Source: Puccinellia tenuiflora
Taxonomy: Eukaryota > Streptophyta > Magnoliopsida > Poales > Poaceae
NCBI GenBank assembly: GCA_012064385.1
Contig: QRDG01001992.1
Span: 1-64,000, forward strand
Length of the DNA: 64,000 nt
Direction: 5' to 3'
Part shown: positions 1-10,814 of the stretch, piece by piece
How positions within the stretch are numbered: position 1 is the first letter of the stretch
How the letters are laid out: every line of letters starts with the position of its first letter
Program-made: the position numbers and the translations under genes
The notes under the pieces: generated by a model
What the model was told of the DNA's origin: nothing
What the model saw: the letters and a program-made list of their open reading frames with translations, nothing else
Database searches by the model: none

Positions 1-106
1 TTCAATAAAAGCATAAAATGATATAACATGATAGTAAAAACATGTAGCAATGACACAAAACAAGCATGGATCAATAAAAAATTATAGATAAGTTTGACAC
101 GTATCA
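1..106 (-). mobile_element. LTR fragment, TGATACG-type Triticeae LTR retrotransposon
   Basis: Read on the minus strand, the LTR begins at 106 with TGATACGTGTC and runs left off the window. It closely matches the start of the 3' LTR at 49751 (shared 'attttttattgatccatgct'). The sequence after 106 is not the polypurine tract seen in related elements, so 106 is probably the outer edge of a 5' LTR or a solo LTR. The family name is not certain. Confidence 0.75.
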
Positions 107-1099
107 CAGGTCTGGTTTGAGATTCTGTCAATGCTTGGCCTGCAACAATTCACACCGGACCCTCTCTCTACCTGCCCCTTGTGGTGGCCGCAAGTCAGTA
201 GGATGGCTCCAAGGAGCAGCCGGCGAGACGCAAACGCTCTCATTATCCCGAATGTTCGCTTTCTCTGGCTGGAGCATAACAGCAGAGTCTTCGACAACGT
301 AGCAACCATGGCGCATGAGGTTTGCCGCAGGATTAGAGCAGTGGAAGAGAGCAAAATTGTGTGGGTCGACGAGAGATATACCTTAGGTTTTTTTCTCTTT
401 TTCTGTGGAAAGAGCAGCCAGATAGTTTGTGATTTTTCGCCCAAAATCGGATGTAAAAAAACCTTCCTTTCTATCTTAATATAGAATACACGCATGGCTT
501 ATGCGTGTTCTTGAAAAAAAATAGGAAGTTTGCATGATTTTAGTGTCATTAAGGAAAATTCTACGAATTTATTTAGACTAACGAATATGTCCATGCGCTT
601 GCCACAAAACCTCAATGGGAAGACTATACATTTGACACCACTGGTAGCCTCTGCTCTATCTCACTCCCTCCTTTGTTGTTGGTAGCCCCACACAACCTTC
701 AAACTCCTCCGTCGGAATCCGAGACTTGATCCAGTGTGACCCTCCGCCCCCGTTAGACACCGCCATCATCTCACCGCTCGCATCCAGCTGCAACAAGCAC
801 AAAGGGCCCACGCTAGTGGTCCTGCTAGGGGGCGGCAACGGTGCTGACGCCGAAACCCTACGTAGCTGGTCGCATTCCCTTCGCTCTCCCGTTTTCTCCC
901 TGTGGCGGCGATGGGAGTAGGGAGCAATGAAGGTTCACTTTTGTTTTGGTACGGGGACAGAAGGAGAGTGTGTAGGAGGGTGTGCGTTGCGCTGATTCTT
1001 TTTTCTTTTGAGCACAACTTAAATGTGGATCCGATTGCGAGCCGGTCATGCAACCACTTCGTCATTTCCATGGAGATAGATAGAAAGCTATTGGAGAGG
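107..1099. other. no recognisable gene
   Basis: Both strands carry short open frames (for example 82-495 minus), but none shows a recognisable motif and several overlap each other. The stretch at 650-930 is somewhat GC-rich and could be an old gene fragment; I cannot assign it. Confidence 0.4.
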
Positions 1100-1308
1100 A
1101 AATCACCCAACTCCTAGCTACCAAGTTCATCATTGGAGTGTTCCACCCCAAGTGGTTGGCTAACCCAGTCTTATCGCCAAGAAAAACAACTCTTTGCGCA
1201 TGTGTATTGAATACACGAGTCTCAACAAGGCTTGCCCCAAAGACCCGTTCGCACTACCTCAAATCGACCAAGTTATCGACTCAACGGCCGACTGCGGAAT
1301 CATGTGCT
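1100..1308 (+). pseudogene. Gypsy-type reverse transcriptase remnant
   Basis: The translation carries the linear order of a Gypsy RT N-terminus: a VFHPKWLANPV-like stretch, then after a frame change MCIEYTSLNKACPKDPF followed by LPQIDQVIDSTADC. In the family these read roughly Y-P-W-L-A-N-P-V and R-M-C-V-D-Y-T-x-L-N-K-A-C-P-K-D. The frame shift and the abrupt end at about 1308 show it is a dead scrap. It joins directly to a minus-strand LINE fragment. Confidence 0.65.
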
Positions 1309-1760
1309 TTCTCGATCAATGAGACCACATTTATTGATCCATCCAAGAAACATAAAATCCCACAAGGCATTAACGTTACCGGAATTTTTCTCTTTAGCAA
1401 CTCTTATTATTTTTATCCACTATTTGATGAACTTCAGCAACAAATTCACGTTTAAAATCTGCAAAAGCAGTACCATAAACGATCACAAGATCCCAAACAA
1501 AATCATCTTCATTATTTTTAATGGTAGTAACAACACAATAAGTTTGTAGAGAAATGTTAATCACTTCAAATAAAGTGTGTAAGTCCAACTAAAATGCCAC
1601 AAGTTGTATTTTTAGCCCACAAAAAGTGTTGTTATGAACCACATTCCCAGAAACAAAGTTTATATTAGAGAGACAACATCTCATTTTGTTCCTGAAATAT
1701 AATAAAATCATTTATACTTGCAATACCATCATCTAGACACTGCAATTTTCAGGTTGACCT
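1309..1760 (-). pseudogene. LINE endonuclease-domain remnant
   Basis: The minus strand encodes DDFVWDLVIVYGTAFADFK followed by a short F-x-x-E-V-H segment, the W-x-x-x-x-V-Y-G-x-x-x-x-x-x-K-x-x-F pattern of plant LINE endonucleases. After a frame change it continues with NALWDFMF and GWINKCGLID, matching the region after the endonuclease G-D-F-N motif. A stop and a shift break it. It is independent of the larger LINE at 27116-29683. Confidence 0.6.
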
Positions 1761-2566
1761 TCACCTCTAATATTCCAGACATACACTATCATGATAATTT
1801 AAAAGGACGGGACATACCACAAGGTCTGCATATTTACTGGACTATTTGCCACCCATCATAGTCACTAGCAGTGTCATCTGATAAGAGGAAGTGGAAGAAG
1901 TTTAATGAGAGCAAGGACTTACAAAACAATCCTCAATGAGCTCGCCGTGGATGCGTTTAGTGTCAACATGGAGATTGAGCCGTGGTGGCTCGGCGTGAGG
2001 CCGGTGGGTGCAGCGGCGAGGGGGGTTAGAGTTGGGAGCCTCGCGGCGGCGAGTACGGTTCCGCCAAGTCGCCCTGTAAGGACCAACGTGGGGGGTTCGA
2101 GATGTGTAGTCACGGACAGAAGTGGGAGTTTTCCTCCGGCGCAAGAATGTCCACCTGGCTAGGCAACGGTCCCAAAACATGGTGGGACCCAATTGTCGGT
2201 CGGTCAAGAAGGTATACAGGTAAGGATAACTTGACCCACGAGGTTAAATGTATGGTCCGGATGGGTTTGAGGTACAGATCGAACGGGTTAGAATGCGTCC
2301 TGGCGGGGATGCTTCACATAACTTTTTTTATACTCACTTCTTTTTCAGATGATACTAGAGAGATACATGAAGAAGTAGAGGGTGTAATTAATCCACTTTC
2401 CATAACATAAACGCACGTATGCTGGTGTAATTAATTACCGATCGACAGGTTATTGAGTGTTGCTGCACTTAATCTGTAACCTCCACCATAGCATACGTTT
2501 CCCTAACATGGCATGATGAATAAATAGAGATGCATAGCTCTAGCATGCCCTGCCCAGCACACAGAA
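1761..2566. other. unassigned intergenic DNA
   Basis: The stretch at 1900-2240 has overlapping GC-rich open frames on both strands with no motif I recognise. The last 50 bases hold a TATA-like aataaatagag at about 2518-2529 that could serve the small ORF at 2567. Confidence 0.35.
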
Positions 2567-2671
2567 ATGGGAAGGACCTTATGCCCTGCCAGTCTACTCC
2601 CCGTGGCTGGCATCGTCGTCGTGGCCTTCATGGCCCTCATGCATGACCATCCTTATGTTATCGTTTCATAG
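2567..2671 (+). CDS. possible small secreted-type peptide or truncated first exon (34 aa)
   Basis: An ATG at 2567 opens a 34-residue frame that starts MGRTLCPAS, continues with the hydrophobic run LLPVAGIVVVAFMALM, and ends at TAG 2669-2671. The hydrophobic core after a short polar start looks like a signal peptide. A TATA-like box lies about 40 bases upstream and the leader ends cccagcacacagaaATGG, a good plant start context. This could be the first exon of a small secreted protein gene whose remainder was lost, since a Stowaway MITE follows 100 bases later. I recognise no family, and chance cannot be excluded for an ORF this short. Confidence 0.3.
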   Translation: MGRTLCPASLLPVAGIVVVAFMALMHDHPYVIVS

Positions 2672-2769
2672 TATAGGACTTGCTCGGAAAGTTAAAATGG
2701 AGGTATTCTAAAAGAAATTGAAATCTGCAGCTCTGTTCCGAATTATAAGAGCTTTTTCCAAATCACATA

Positions 2770-2863
2770 CTCCCTCCGATCCATCAAAAGTGTCGGCCAT
2801 TTAGTACAAAGTTTGTACTAACTTAGTATAAAATGAGCGACACTTTTTATGGATCGGAGGGAG
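2770..2863. mobile_element. Stowaway MITE (Tc1/Mariner type), 94 bp
   Basis: The termini are CTCCCTCCGATCCAT and its inverse ATGGATCGGAGGGAG, flanked by TA on both sides (2768-2769 and 2864-2865). Almost the whole element folds back on itself. It is non-coding. Confidence 0.92.
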
Positions 2864-2865
2864 TA

Positions 2866-4812
2866 TTATATTTGTGTGTTTAGGTTTCGATTTTTCCTCC
2901 GATTTTTTGAACCTCCGTGCGATTTTTGCTGACGCGGCGCGTGGTGCCGTGCGTTCTTCGCAGGATGCTAATTATACTATTTTTTGTTGCTTTTGATTTA
3001 CAGAGAGTGCTAAAGGCAGCGGGGCTTTTTGCTGGATCAATTTTTCTGATGCGCAACTTAGATGTTGAGTACCTTATGGGAGTTTAAGGCTGTCATAGTG
3101 GCGGAGCAGACAAACTAGTGTGGTTCCATGCTGATTAACATTGCCTGCCATATCATGAGGCTCGTGGGATATTTTGTAGTCAGAATTGTGGTATAAGTTA
3201 GGCTCGTGGAATATTTTTCTAGTCAGACTATAATTTGATATATTTGAAGCATATTTCTAGGTAGGGTGTGAGATGGTTCTCTTGGTATATGTATTGAGCA
3301 CTTGTTTGTCTTTCATAAATTCAGCCGCAGGTAGGCGTTAAGGTCACCACAGGTCTGCAATTGTGTCTAAGGTTGGAAGAAGATGACTTGTGCTTATCCA
3401 GCAAATCGCCACTCCCATTAACTTCATTCTCCTCGTTTAATACTTCCTTTCTGAAAGAGAAGACAAATCAAACCATTTTGGAAAAACAAAAAAAAATCTT
3501 AATCATTTCTTCTGCAACCATGAATTTATGCGGGCACAAATTTGATGAAGTCCATAGATATTACACTCATATGATACCGTAGAGAAAGAAGAGTAAGGTT
3601 TGTAATGAAGCACCAACCACCTGATCTCTACATTGAATCAGATATTGGAGGGTCCAAGTCCAATGCAAACTAAAACGTACCAGGACAGGTGCAGAGAAGC
3701 ACGCCAGCTCCGGCAGCAGCTGGTCACAAGCTTAATGCAAAGGCGTAGCAGGCAGGCCACGATCTGGCGCTAGGCTGGGTTACAAATCTTACTGAAACCT
3801 GACTAGCGATCTTACGTTCCCAATATTACCTGTATGGCCGTATCCCAGTGATTCAATACTCCTAGATCGCCTTATTCCTGTATGATGACAACATTGAGGC
3901 CTATACATGAATGGACAATCCCTTAAGAAGGTTAGTAGCACTCAAATAGAAATGATGGAGCACTTGCAAACAAGAAACGGTATAGGTCAATCTTGGATTC
4001 AAAACACATATCGTCGTAAATTTTCTTATGCTCGACTTGCTTCTCCCATCAAATTTCCCGACATTCTAAGCACTGTTACCAAGTTGTCTAAAATGCAGAA
4101 AATCTTACCAAGAATTTGAGAAGGTCATTAATAGTAGCATTATCTCAATAATAAAAAAGACAGTTAAACATTCATGACCCAGCACTTCAGCAACACATCA
4201 GAAAGCACGTAAACACCATAATATATCGACTTGCGCAGTACTAGTGTTTCTCGTAGATTGGGAACAAACAAAGAATCCAAATGTTATGCTACCAAATAGC
4301 ATTCATAGCCTCTCAATTATAGATCTTGCTACGATAATTTCCATACACAACACATGGGCAAAAGGAAAATAAAAACTTATGGGGAAAACTTAATGCAGTT
4401 CATAGAGTTTGCAATATACCTAATGCAGAAGCCGACAAACACACGAGAGCCACAACACCAATGTTATAAGGAAGCACCAACCAAATCGCTCGAATCATCA
4501 GATGAAACATTCAAAATTTATTTATTTAGAGACTATAAGGCCATCACAATGGGAACTCCCCAGCAACTTGCCATGTCTCTTAGTATAAGAAGATAACAGT
4601 GAGCTTATTCCGTATACACAAATAAAATGGACTTATTATACTAGATAAAGAACAGAGATAAGATTCTTCAATCAATAGTTGGCGAAAGTCAACCATTTCA
4701 CATCGCATATGCAGTGAGCACTGAAGCATGTCCATGTGTTTAGAGTACCACACAAATAACCAGAGGGAACATAGGTTCTGAAGTCAATAAAACATAAACC
4801 TAAGCCAGATTG
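2866..4812. other. no gene seen
   Basis: The DNA is AT-rich, with only short open frames (longest about 80 codons near 4354-4596) that show no motif or codon structure. Confidence 0.4.
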
Positions 4813-4820
4813 GATCATCT

Positions 4821-5499
4821 ACAGGCGAGGGGGGCGACCGATCCGGGCCCCCAAAATCCAGGGGCCCCACTCCAACTACCTCGTACTACCAGTATTATAC
4901 GTATTATACTTATACATGCCAGCGCCCAGCAGGAGAAAATCAGAAAAAGGAAAATGGGCCGGCTTTAGGGACGTGGCCCGTTAACACATCGCACAGCACG
5001 CAGCCTGCTTCCTTCCGCCTAGCTCGTTTAGATCACGACGATTCGTCTAGCTCCGCCTGTTTCGTTTCCCTCTGTTCGTTTGGCTCGGTTCCGCCTGTTC
5101 GTCTGGTTCGTTTCCGTCGAGGCGAATCGCACCGCATCTGTAGTCTGCAGATCGGTTCCAGGTTGCTGCCGCTACAGTTCGCTAGTTCCGTCGAGACGAA
5201 TCCCCAATTCCCCAGGCCGTCAAGGTAAATGGTTTAGCAACATTATGCATCGAGAAAACATTATTGGATGACATTGATATCGAGCCCATCATAAGTGAAT
5301 TTGCATCCAGAAATGTTAGAAGAAATTTTTAAGGTAATATCTACAGATTGTTTGATATGTGTACCACTTTTGGATGCATTTAAGTGTTATTGAAAACACA
5401 TCTTTTATATGTATTGTTGTTATTATTTTTATGTTGTCCATAATAAGGGCCACACATTTCAGTTTTGGTCAGGGCCCCGAAAATCTCAGGGCCGGCGCA
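4821..5499 (+). mobile_element. non-autonomous hAT transposon, 679 bp
   Basis: An exact 8-bp target duplication GATCATCT flanks the element (4813-4820 and 5500-5507). The ends are imperfect inverted repeats rich in GGGCCCC: the left has GGGCCCCCAAAATCCAGG and the right GGGCCCCGAAAATCTCAGGG. The 8-bp duplication and the terminal style fit hAT. It retains the last exon of its transposase, so it is a deletion derivative. Confidence 0.85.
5231..5332 (+). pseudogene. hAT transposase C-terminal remnant
   Basis: A 34-codon in-frame tail reads GLATLCIEKTLLDDIDIEPI and then a segment ending ASRNVRRNF before TAA. This resembles the C-terminal end of the dimerisation region of plant TTF-finger hAT transposases, where an L-L-D-x-I-D-x-x-x-I-I-x-x-F-A-x-x-x-x-R-R pattern is usual. 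The catalytic and zinc-finger parts are missing from the 679-bp element, so it cannot mobilise itself. Confidence 0.6.
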
Positions 5500-5507
5500 G
5501 ATCATCT

Positions 5508-5893
5508 AAAATCGTGTAGCAACTGCATAAAAACAAGTCTACAAAATTTGACATAGTGGTAGTAAAGCATTCAGCACTCAGCAATTCAACAACATCAACA
5601 AGCAGAGTATCTACCTCAGAGTATTGCGCATATGGATTTACTTTAGATGTAGTACTAGAAAATTTGCATATTTCTTATATATTTGAGACCAAGCAGAGAA
5701 TGGACATGTTGCTGCCAAATAACAGTCACAAATTTCCTGAGCCTAACTCTTGCAACCATCAATTCAGCTAAGTAGTTTGCAAAACTAAATCAGACATCAA
5801 CAAAATAGTAGTTGAGACTTGAGAGCACAAACTCCATACAGTTCATGGAGACACTAGAGCAACAAGGACTAAACACCTCTCTCTCTCCAGCCA
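5508..5893. other. 3' flank of the F-box gene
   Basis: No second gene is seen. The stretch should hold the 3' UTR and polyadenylation site of the minus-strand F-box gene, but no clear signal stands out. Confidence 0.35.
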
Positions 5894-7018
5894 TCAGATG
5901 AAAGACCAAGCATTCCAATCACCCTCCAGCGCTGAAAAGAAGCTATGTTGAACAAGGCTTTGCTTGATCCTATGTGTAGCCGTCAAGCCGATACTTGCAT
6001 CCAACTGCGAACTTGCAAGCAGTTTCCCCTCAGTGTCAACCAGAAACAGCGTTCGTTCAGAATTGTAGAGGACAAACACATCTCCCTCCTTGTGTACAAC
6101 CACCACATCCCGGCTCTCATACTCATCGACCTCTGCCACCGGCAATTTGACATGGTATTTATGCGACCAGACCTCGCGGTCATAGTCCTGCATCACCCAG
6201 ATATCAACCGTTGTCATGCTATCATTACAGCTGTAGATGCCGATTGTGCCATCCACCTCATACAGATATGCCGCGCCTGTCTGAATGACTGGACCACGCA
6301 TCAGACGGAACGACTTGGCTGTGGTGTCGAACACCGTTATCATCTTGCCACTCTGATCCTTGTTCAGAGGGTACAACAACCAACTCCAATGCAGGTTACC
6401 ACTGACCAGGACAGGTGCGTCGAAGAAGCCCGCCTGCACCGGGGGACGCCCGATGCACCTTGGCCGCACCTGGTTGCAGCCCAATGCGAAGACGTAACAG
6501 GGATCGTGCTCGCTGAACATCTCCTTGGCACTCATGTGCAGTAGCAGCCGGTACTCGCCGGTAGGAGGATGCTGGTATAGCCCCCTGACTGTGAAGCCAT
6601 GTATCTCCGGGACGTGACCAATCTGGCGCGTGGTTGGGTTACAGACGAAGTCACGAAAAGGGGAGAGCGTGCAAACCGAGAGAAGGAGGAGGCCGTCGCA
6701 GGACGCCTCCAAGCAGATGAGAGCAGAGTCGTTAATCCGGGCGACGGGCTGGAGTCGGAACTCGCCGGCGGCGGCCCGGTGGTGGAAGGCGCGGAGGTCG
6801 CTCCATATGCCTTCGTGTTTGCCGAGGACGACGAGGGGAAGGGAGGGCTGGTTGCGGTGGTGTGCCAGCAGGATGTCCCGGGTGGAGGCGAGGCGGCGCC
6901 AGGCGCGGCAGAAGGCGCGGCAGCGCACGAGGTCCTTGGAGGGCAGGCGCACGAGGATCTCCAAGCCGAAGATCTCCTCCGGGAGGCCGATGCATAGCGG
7001 CTTCGGTCGCCCCGCCAT
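5894..7018 (-). CDS. F-box protein with F-box-associated domain
   Basis: This is a single-exon gene of 374 residues. It probably serves as the substrate-receptor subunit of an SCF (Skp1-Cullin-F-box) E3 ubiquitin ligase. Residues about 11-50 form the F-box: LPEEIFGLEILVRLPSKDLV, then RCRAFCRAWRRL. The remainder resembles the F-box-associated (FBA) fold, with SCDGLLLLS near residue 108 and FVCNPTTRQ near 126; the substrate is unknown. The frame is open upstream to 7093, but that triplet is GTG. I chose ATG at 7016-7018, which sits in gcgaccATGG, a strong start context. The frame is uninterrupted to its stop and there is no sign of decay. An SINE lies about 370 bases upstream. Confidence 0.85.
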   Translation of the reverse strand: MAGRPKPLCIGLPEEIFGLEILVRLPSKDLVRCRAFCRAWRRLASTRDILLAHHRNQPSLPLVVLGKHEGIWSDLRAFHHRAAAGEFRLQPVARINDSALICLEASCDGLLLLSVCTLSPFRDFVCNPTTRQIGHVPEIHGFTVRGLYQHPPTGEYRLLLHMSAKEMFSEHDPCYVFALGCNQVRPRCIGRPPVQAGFFDAPVLVSGNLHWSWLLYPLNKDQSGKMITVFDTTAKSFRLMRGPVIQTGAAYLYEVDGTIGIYSCNDSMTTVDIWVMQDYDREVWSHKYHVKLPVAEVDEYESRDVVVVHKEGDVFVLYNSERTLFLVDTEGKLLASSQLDASIGLTATHRIKQSLVQHSFFSALEGDWNAWSFI

Positions 7019-7373
7019 GGTCGCCGGCCGAATGCTCAGCTCAACCAGCGACGGTGGCCTGGGTGGGGGGAGGCGGGGCGAGCAGGGCGGCACCGGCGTG
7101 GGGTGGGGAAAAGCTCGCCGGAAGCCTAGAAAGCCACTTTTCCTCTTGGGTCAGCGCTGCTCCTCGTCAATTTGAGGGCCCGCTCGAAGTTTGTAACCAA
7201 GGGTAAATGAGTAATTTCTCGTTGCAAATAAAAGAAAAAGAAAAAGGAAAAGAATGGAGAGGGATGGAGTCTTCTTCGACCATTCCCCACCCCAACGGCC
7301 CAGCCCAGCACTTCCACTCAACCCGACGACTGGTGGGCAAAAACGGTTTCAATTAAACCGGCTAAAACCAGAT
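7019..7373 (-). promoter_or_regulatory. 5' flank and likely promoter of the F-box gene
   Basis: This gap separates the F-box start codon from the SINE target duplication. No clear TATA box is visible at the expected spacing, and the boundaries are inferred only from position. Confidence 0.3.
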
Positions 7374-7387
7374 AAGAAATGCTAGTT

Positions 7388-7674
7388 TTTTTTTACGAAA
7401 CACAGTACAAATGCTGACGCTCACATACACGTGCACACACTCACCCCTATGAACGCACACACCCCTTATGAGCACCTCCGAGAGATTGAGCCGGCGGGTC
7501 AAGTCTTGAGATTGACGAAGTCACCACAGGCGCCTCGCTGTCGACGGGAACGTCGCCTCCCACTGAAGAATATTCCGTCTAAATGAGAAACACCAGCGCC
7601 AAACCTGGGTTTGAACTCTGGTGGGCTGGGAGTATAACCACCCTCCTAAGCATCCTGCCATAGGCAGGTTCTCT
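7388..7674 (-). mobile_element. Au-type SINE
   Basis: A perfect 14-bp target duplication AAGAAATGCTAGTT flanks it (7374-7387 and 7675-7688). On the minus strand it starts GAGAACCTGCC, carries a pol III B-box-like GAGTTCAAACCC, and ends in an A-run. The middle (rc of gagcacctccgagagattga and of gacgggaacgtcgcctccca) matches the Au SINE that is abundant in Triticeae. It is transcribed by RNA polymerase III and depends on LINE machinery. Confidence 0.88.
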
Positions 7675-7688
7675 AAGAAATGCTAGTT

Positions 7689-7959
7689 CATTTTCCTTCT
7701 TTACATCCGATAAAAATTACCTGGTAGTACAAAAATTGTATACGACGGTTTGATGGTTTACCACGGTTCCACTTTGCACACCCTTCAAGCCTGAGGCGGC
7801 GTCTTGCTCTCGCCGCCATGGATGGATGAACCTGCCTCCGAGAAACCAACACCCCCTCACGGGTACCACACCATTGGGGGACGCCCATTCCACGAGCATT
7901 CGATTGTTCCAGCTCTCGTCGACGTGAATTGAACTCATCTCCTCTCCGCTCCGGGCTCA
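7689..7959. other. short spacer between SINE and hAT element
   Basis: No gene is seen. Two overlapping minus-strand frames read different proteins, neither recognisable. Confidence 0.35.
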
Positions 7960-7967
7960 CTGCTAGC

Positions 7968-8654
7968 CAACGGCGAGTCCAGAAATTATCTGGAGGGTGG
8001 GCTGAAAGTGAACAACGACTAAACTAAATGACTAAGTCTGAGAGAAAAAAAGTCAGTATGTAAGGCATGAATTTTTTTAAGACATAACATACAAATTTTC
8101 AGGTTAAAAGTATACAAATCACACACTAATACATCCAGCTCCTCTCTCCGGTCGGGTGCACGACAACTTGCGGCAGGCCGGCGCGCTCCTCTAGGCTCCA
8201 GGCCCCGCCCAAACTACTCGCCGGACCCCGGCCGCCGACCGCCGCTAGGGTTTGGTGGCTGGCGCGTCCGCCATCCGCGCGTCGCCTTCTGGTGGTGCGG
8301 GCGTGCGGCGCTCCGCGAGATGCCCAGCCTCCTTCGCGGCGCCGGCCGGTGGCTCCTTGGTCGCCCACTCGCCGGTCCCTGCTTCTGCGTGCAACGGCGC
8401 CTAGCTCGTTGCTTCTCTGCTTCGCGTGGGGACTGGACGGGCGGCGGATGCGAGTTGGGAGATGCGCTGACTGTATGCCTGTGCGATTGACTCTGGCTGT
8501 GCCATACGAGTTGGGCTAGAACTTCCAGCGGATGTGCCTGGAAGCTACTCATCGAATAGGCCTGGAGCAAGATTAGTACTTGTAGAAAAAGGATTTTTGA
8601 TTTTTTGGAGGGCAGGCTAAAGCCTGTTTAAGCCCCCTAGTGGACTCGCCTTTG
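7968..8654. mobile_element. non-autonomous hAT transposon, 687 bp
   Basis: An exact 8-bp target duplication CTGCTAGC lies at 7960-7967 and 8655-8662. The terminal repeats are CAACGGCGAGTCCA at the left and the inverse of CAAAGGCGAGTCCA at the right, 13 of 14 matching. The GC-rich core (8120-8530) has open frames on both strands, but none resembles a transposase. Confidence 0.88.
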
Positions 8655-8662
8655 CTGCTAGC

Positions 8663-9962
8663 ATACCACGACAATAGGCTATTCTGCATCATAGATTTAC
8701 CAACTACAGTGCTGGTTTCTAGATGGCTGGACGTAGATAATATTGTATTCTATGAACGTGTAAAATAGAAACAAATATGATAAATTGTATTTTGGGGTGC
8801 AAAAAAGACCAAGACTGATATTTAAAAGTAGTGAACAGTGCAAATTGCAACTATTTCAAATCTGTCAGATTTTGTTATTTTTGTGTAGCCCAGAATATGA
8901 CATAGTTTGATTTGAAAAAATTCACGTGGTAGAATAGAACATTATATACACCCAGGATTTTTTTTAGATTTTTTTGAAACTTAAGATATGATTTTTTTTA
9001 ATTCAATATAAAGGGCTCCATAGAGCTCGACCTCTGTTCGTGGTTTCTGATATACATACAGCTAGTATCCAACTGAGATGATGCAACAGTCTTGTCAGAA
9101 ACGACCGTTGAATTAATGTATCTATGTTTATTCTCACAAAAAAGAATATATATATGCATATTACATATGGTTTGCCCGTGCGTGAATATATGTCGCAATA
9201 TCTTCATTTTTATATCTTATAGAGAGTGGAATGTGCAATTGTTTCAATCGTATAATTGAGATCATTGCCAAATTATAGGTGCTAAACAAAATTTCAGGAA
9301 AATACAAAGCTAATCAGCATACAACAAAAACATCAACGACCTCTGTTTCTTCGAATTAATATATGACACGTCAAGAGCACTGTAAATTGAACTGATCAAC
9401 ATGAGACAACATTTATACAAGATCAAAATAGGATTCGAATCTATCAGGACTAACAAGCACATGACGTACTGTACGTGCGGCCTTTTATCTGTTCTTTTAA
9501 TTCTTCCATGGTTCATTCGTCCATCTTGTGAAGTATAGGAATGCGTACAACATTCCTAAGTTGGGAGTATAGCTGTAGACTGAACCAAACTACACCACGA
9601 TGTCCAGGCTGTGCTGTGAACAAGGATACATTCGTCTTGTTGAAAGAACGATGAAACCCTAAATATCCTATCAAACACAAGATTTACGCGATCCCAACCC
9701 AAAATATCAATGATTCAATGGAACATACGTAGAAAGGAAAAAAAAAAAGACGCATTCACGAAGAACGAGGCACAATCGATTAGCTGCACAACCGAGGAAC
9801 ACATGAATACATCTCTATAAATTCTCTATAAAGTAGTGGTAATTACCCTAGCTATTGTGTTGCTACTTCACAGGATTGACCGATAGAAGATGGCGAGGAA
9901 GGAAAGGAGACCTTCAGCTTCGAAATCATCCATACACGGCGGTCCATCGCCCGCCGGGTGAC
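8663..9962. other. AT-rich intergenic DNA
   Basis: Only short frames without motifs are seen. The last part may hold the 3' UTR of the small minus-strand gene at 9963-10151. Confidence 0.4.
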
Positions 9963-10151
9963 CTAGCTTCGCCGCCGGTAGGCGCCGTACGGGTTCCGGC
10001 GGGGCTGAGGCTGGTGGCAGAGCATGAAGAGCACCAGGGCTATCATCATGGCCAGCAGGAACCCCTTGGGGTCCAGCCCGCCGCCATCGCTGCCGCCGCC
10101 ACGGTCGTCGTCACCGTTGCCGCCCGTACAGCAGCAAGATCCCGATCCCAT
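9963..10151 (-). CDS. possible small single-pass membrane protein (62 aa)
   Basis: The first ATG in this frame is at 10149-10151; the frame runs further upstream only by a TTG. The product starts MGSGSCCCTGGNGDDD, has a Gly/Asp-rich stretch, then LDPKGFLLAMMIALVLFMLC (a transmembrane helix at about residues 27-45), and a basic tail with RRNPYGAYRRRS. The layout (polar low-complexity N-terminus, one helix, short Arg/Tyr tail) resembles short conserved plant membrane peptides, but I cannot name a family. The clean start and hydrophobic helix suggest a real gene. With only 62 codons, homologues or transcripts are needed for proof. Confidence 0.45.
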   Translation of the reverse strand: MGSGSCCCTGGNGDDDRGGGSDGGGLDPKGFLLAMMIALVLFMLCHQPQPRRNPYGAYRRRS

Positions 10152-10814
10152 GGCGTCACCCCTCAAACAGTGGTAGATCTTCTCCTGAATCTTATCAGGG
10201 ATATGCCCGTCCGTGTTGCTTCAACCATGGAGAAAGGAGGAGGGCAAATAGTTGCCTAGGACCCGAGATTCATGGTAGGATATAAGCAAAGAGCACAACT
10301 CCAAATTGAAAAGAAAAAGCGCGTCATCTAGTCGGCGTGGCACCTCGTGGGACGGCGCTAAGTCTTTGCTGCCTACGTGGGATTGTTTTCTCTTCTAGCT
10401 GTAGCTGCACTGCTGAACGAAGAAGGGAAAACGCAGCCGCAGCTGGGTTTCCGCGTTCTCACTCAGGTATGTCGGCAAGGAGAGTGATCCTAATGACTGA
10501 TGGGTTTCTACTGGTGTCTTAACATTCTTTTTGGGAAGGAGATAGTATGAAATGTGTCCGTTTCGGTGATGTCGCGGATAGGCGTCCCGTTCATGTCCAT
10601 CATTTCCTGGCCATCACATTCAACATGACGAACCATTTGGTTTGGCCTAAATATTTTTTCCATTATCATCATTTTAGTATTTTTGTCCATTCTCTAATTA
10701 ATTGGAACAACACACGATCAAATAAATTTGTTTACATAATAAATTTTACAAGTTTTACCGTACTTGGGAATTTTAGCAGGCATCCATCAGGTGTAATCGA
10801 ACAGTGGAAAAATA
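10152..10814. other. 5' flank of the small gene and edge of the mosaic element
   Basis: No recognisable coding sequence is seen. The left edge of the candidate Mutator-like element at about 10815 is not sharply defined. Confidence 0.35.

Noticed and set aside
7019..7093. N-terminal extension of the F-box protein by 25 residues
   Set aside because: The frame is open, but the triplet at 7093 is GTG; the first ATG in strong context is at 7018.
7560..7680. tRNA gene suggested by a B-box-like motif
   Set aside because: It is the tRNA-derived head of the SINE; no cloverleaf or proper acceptor stem was seen.
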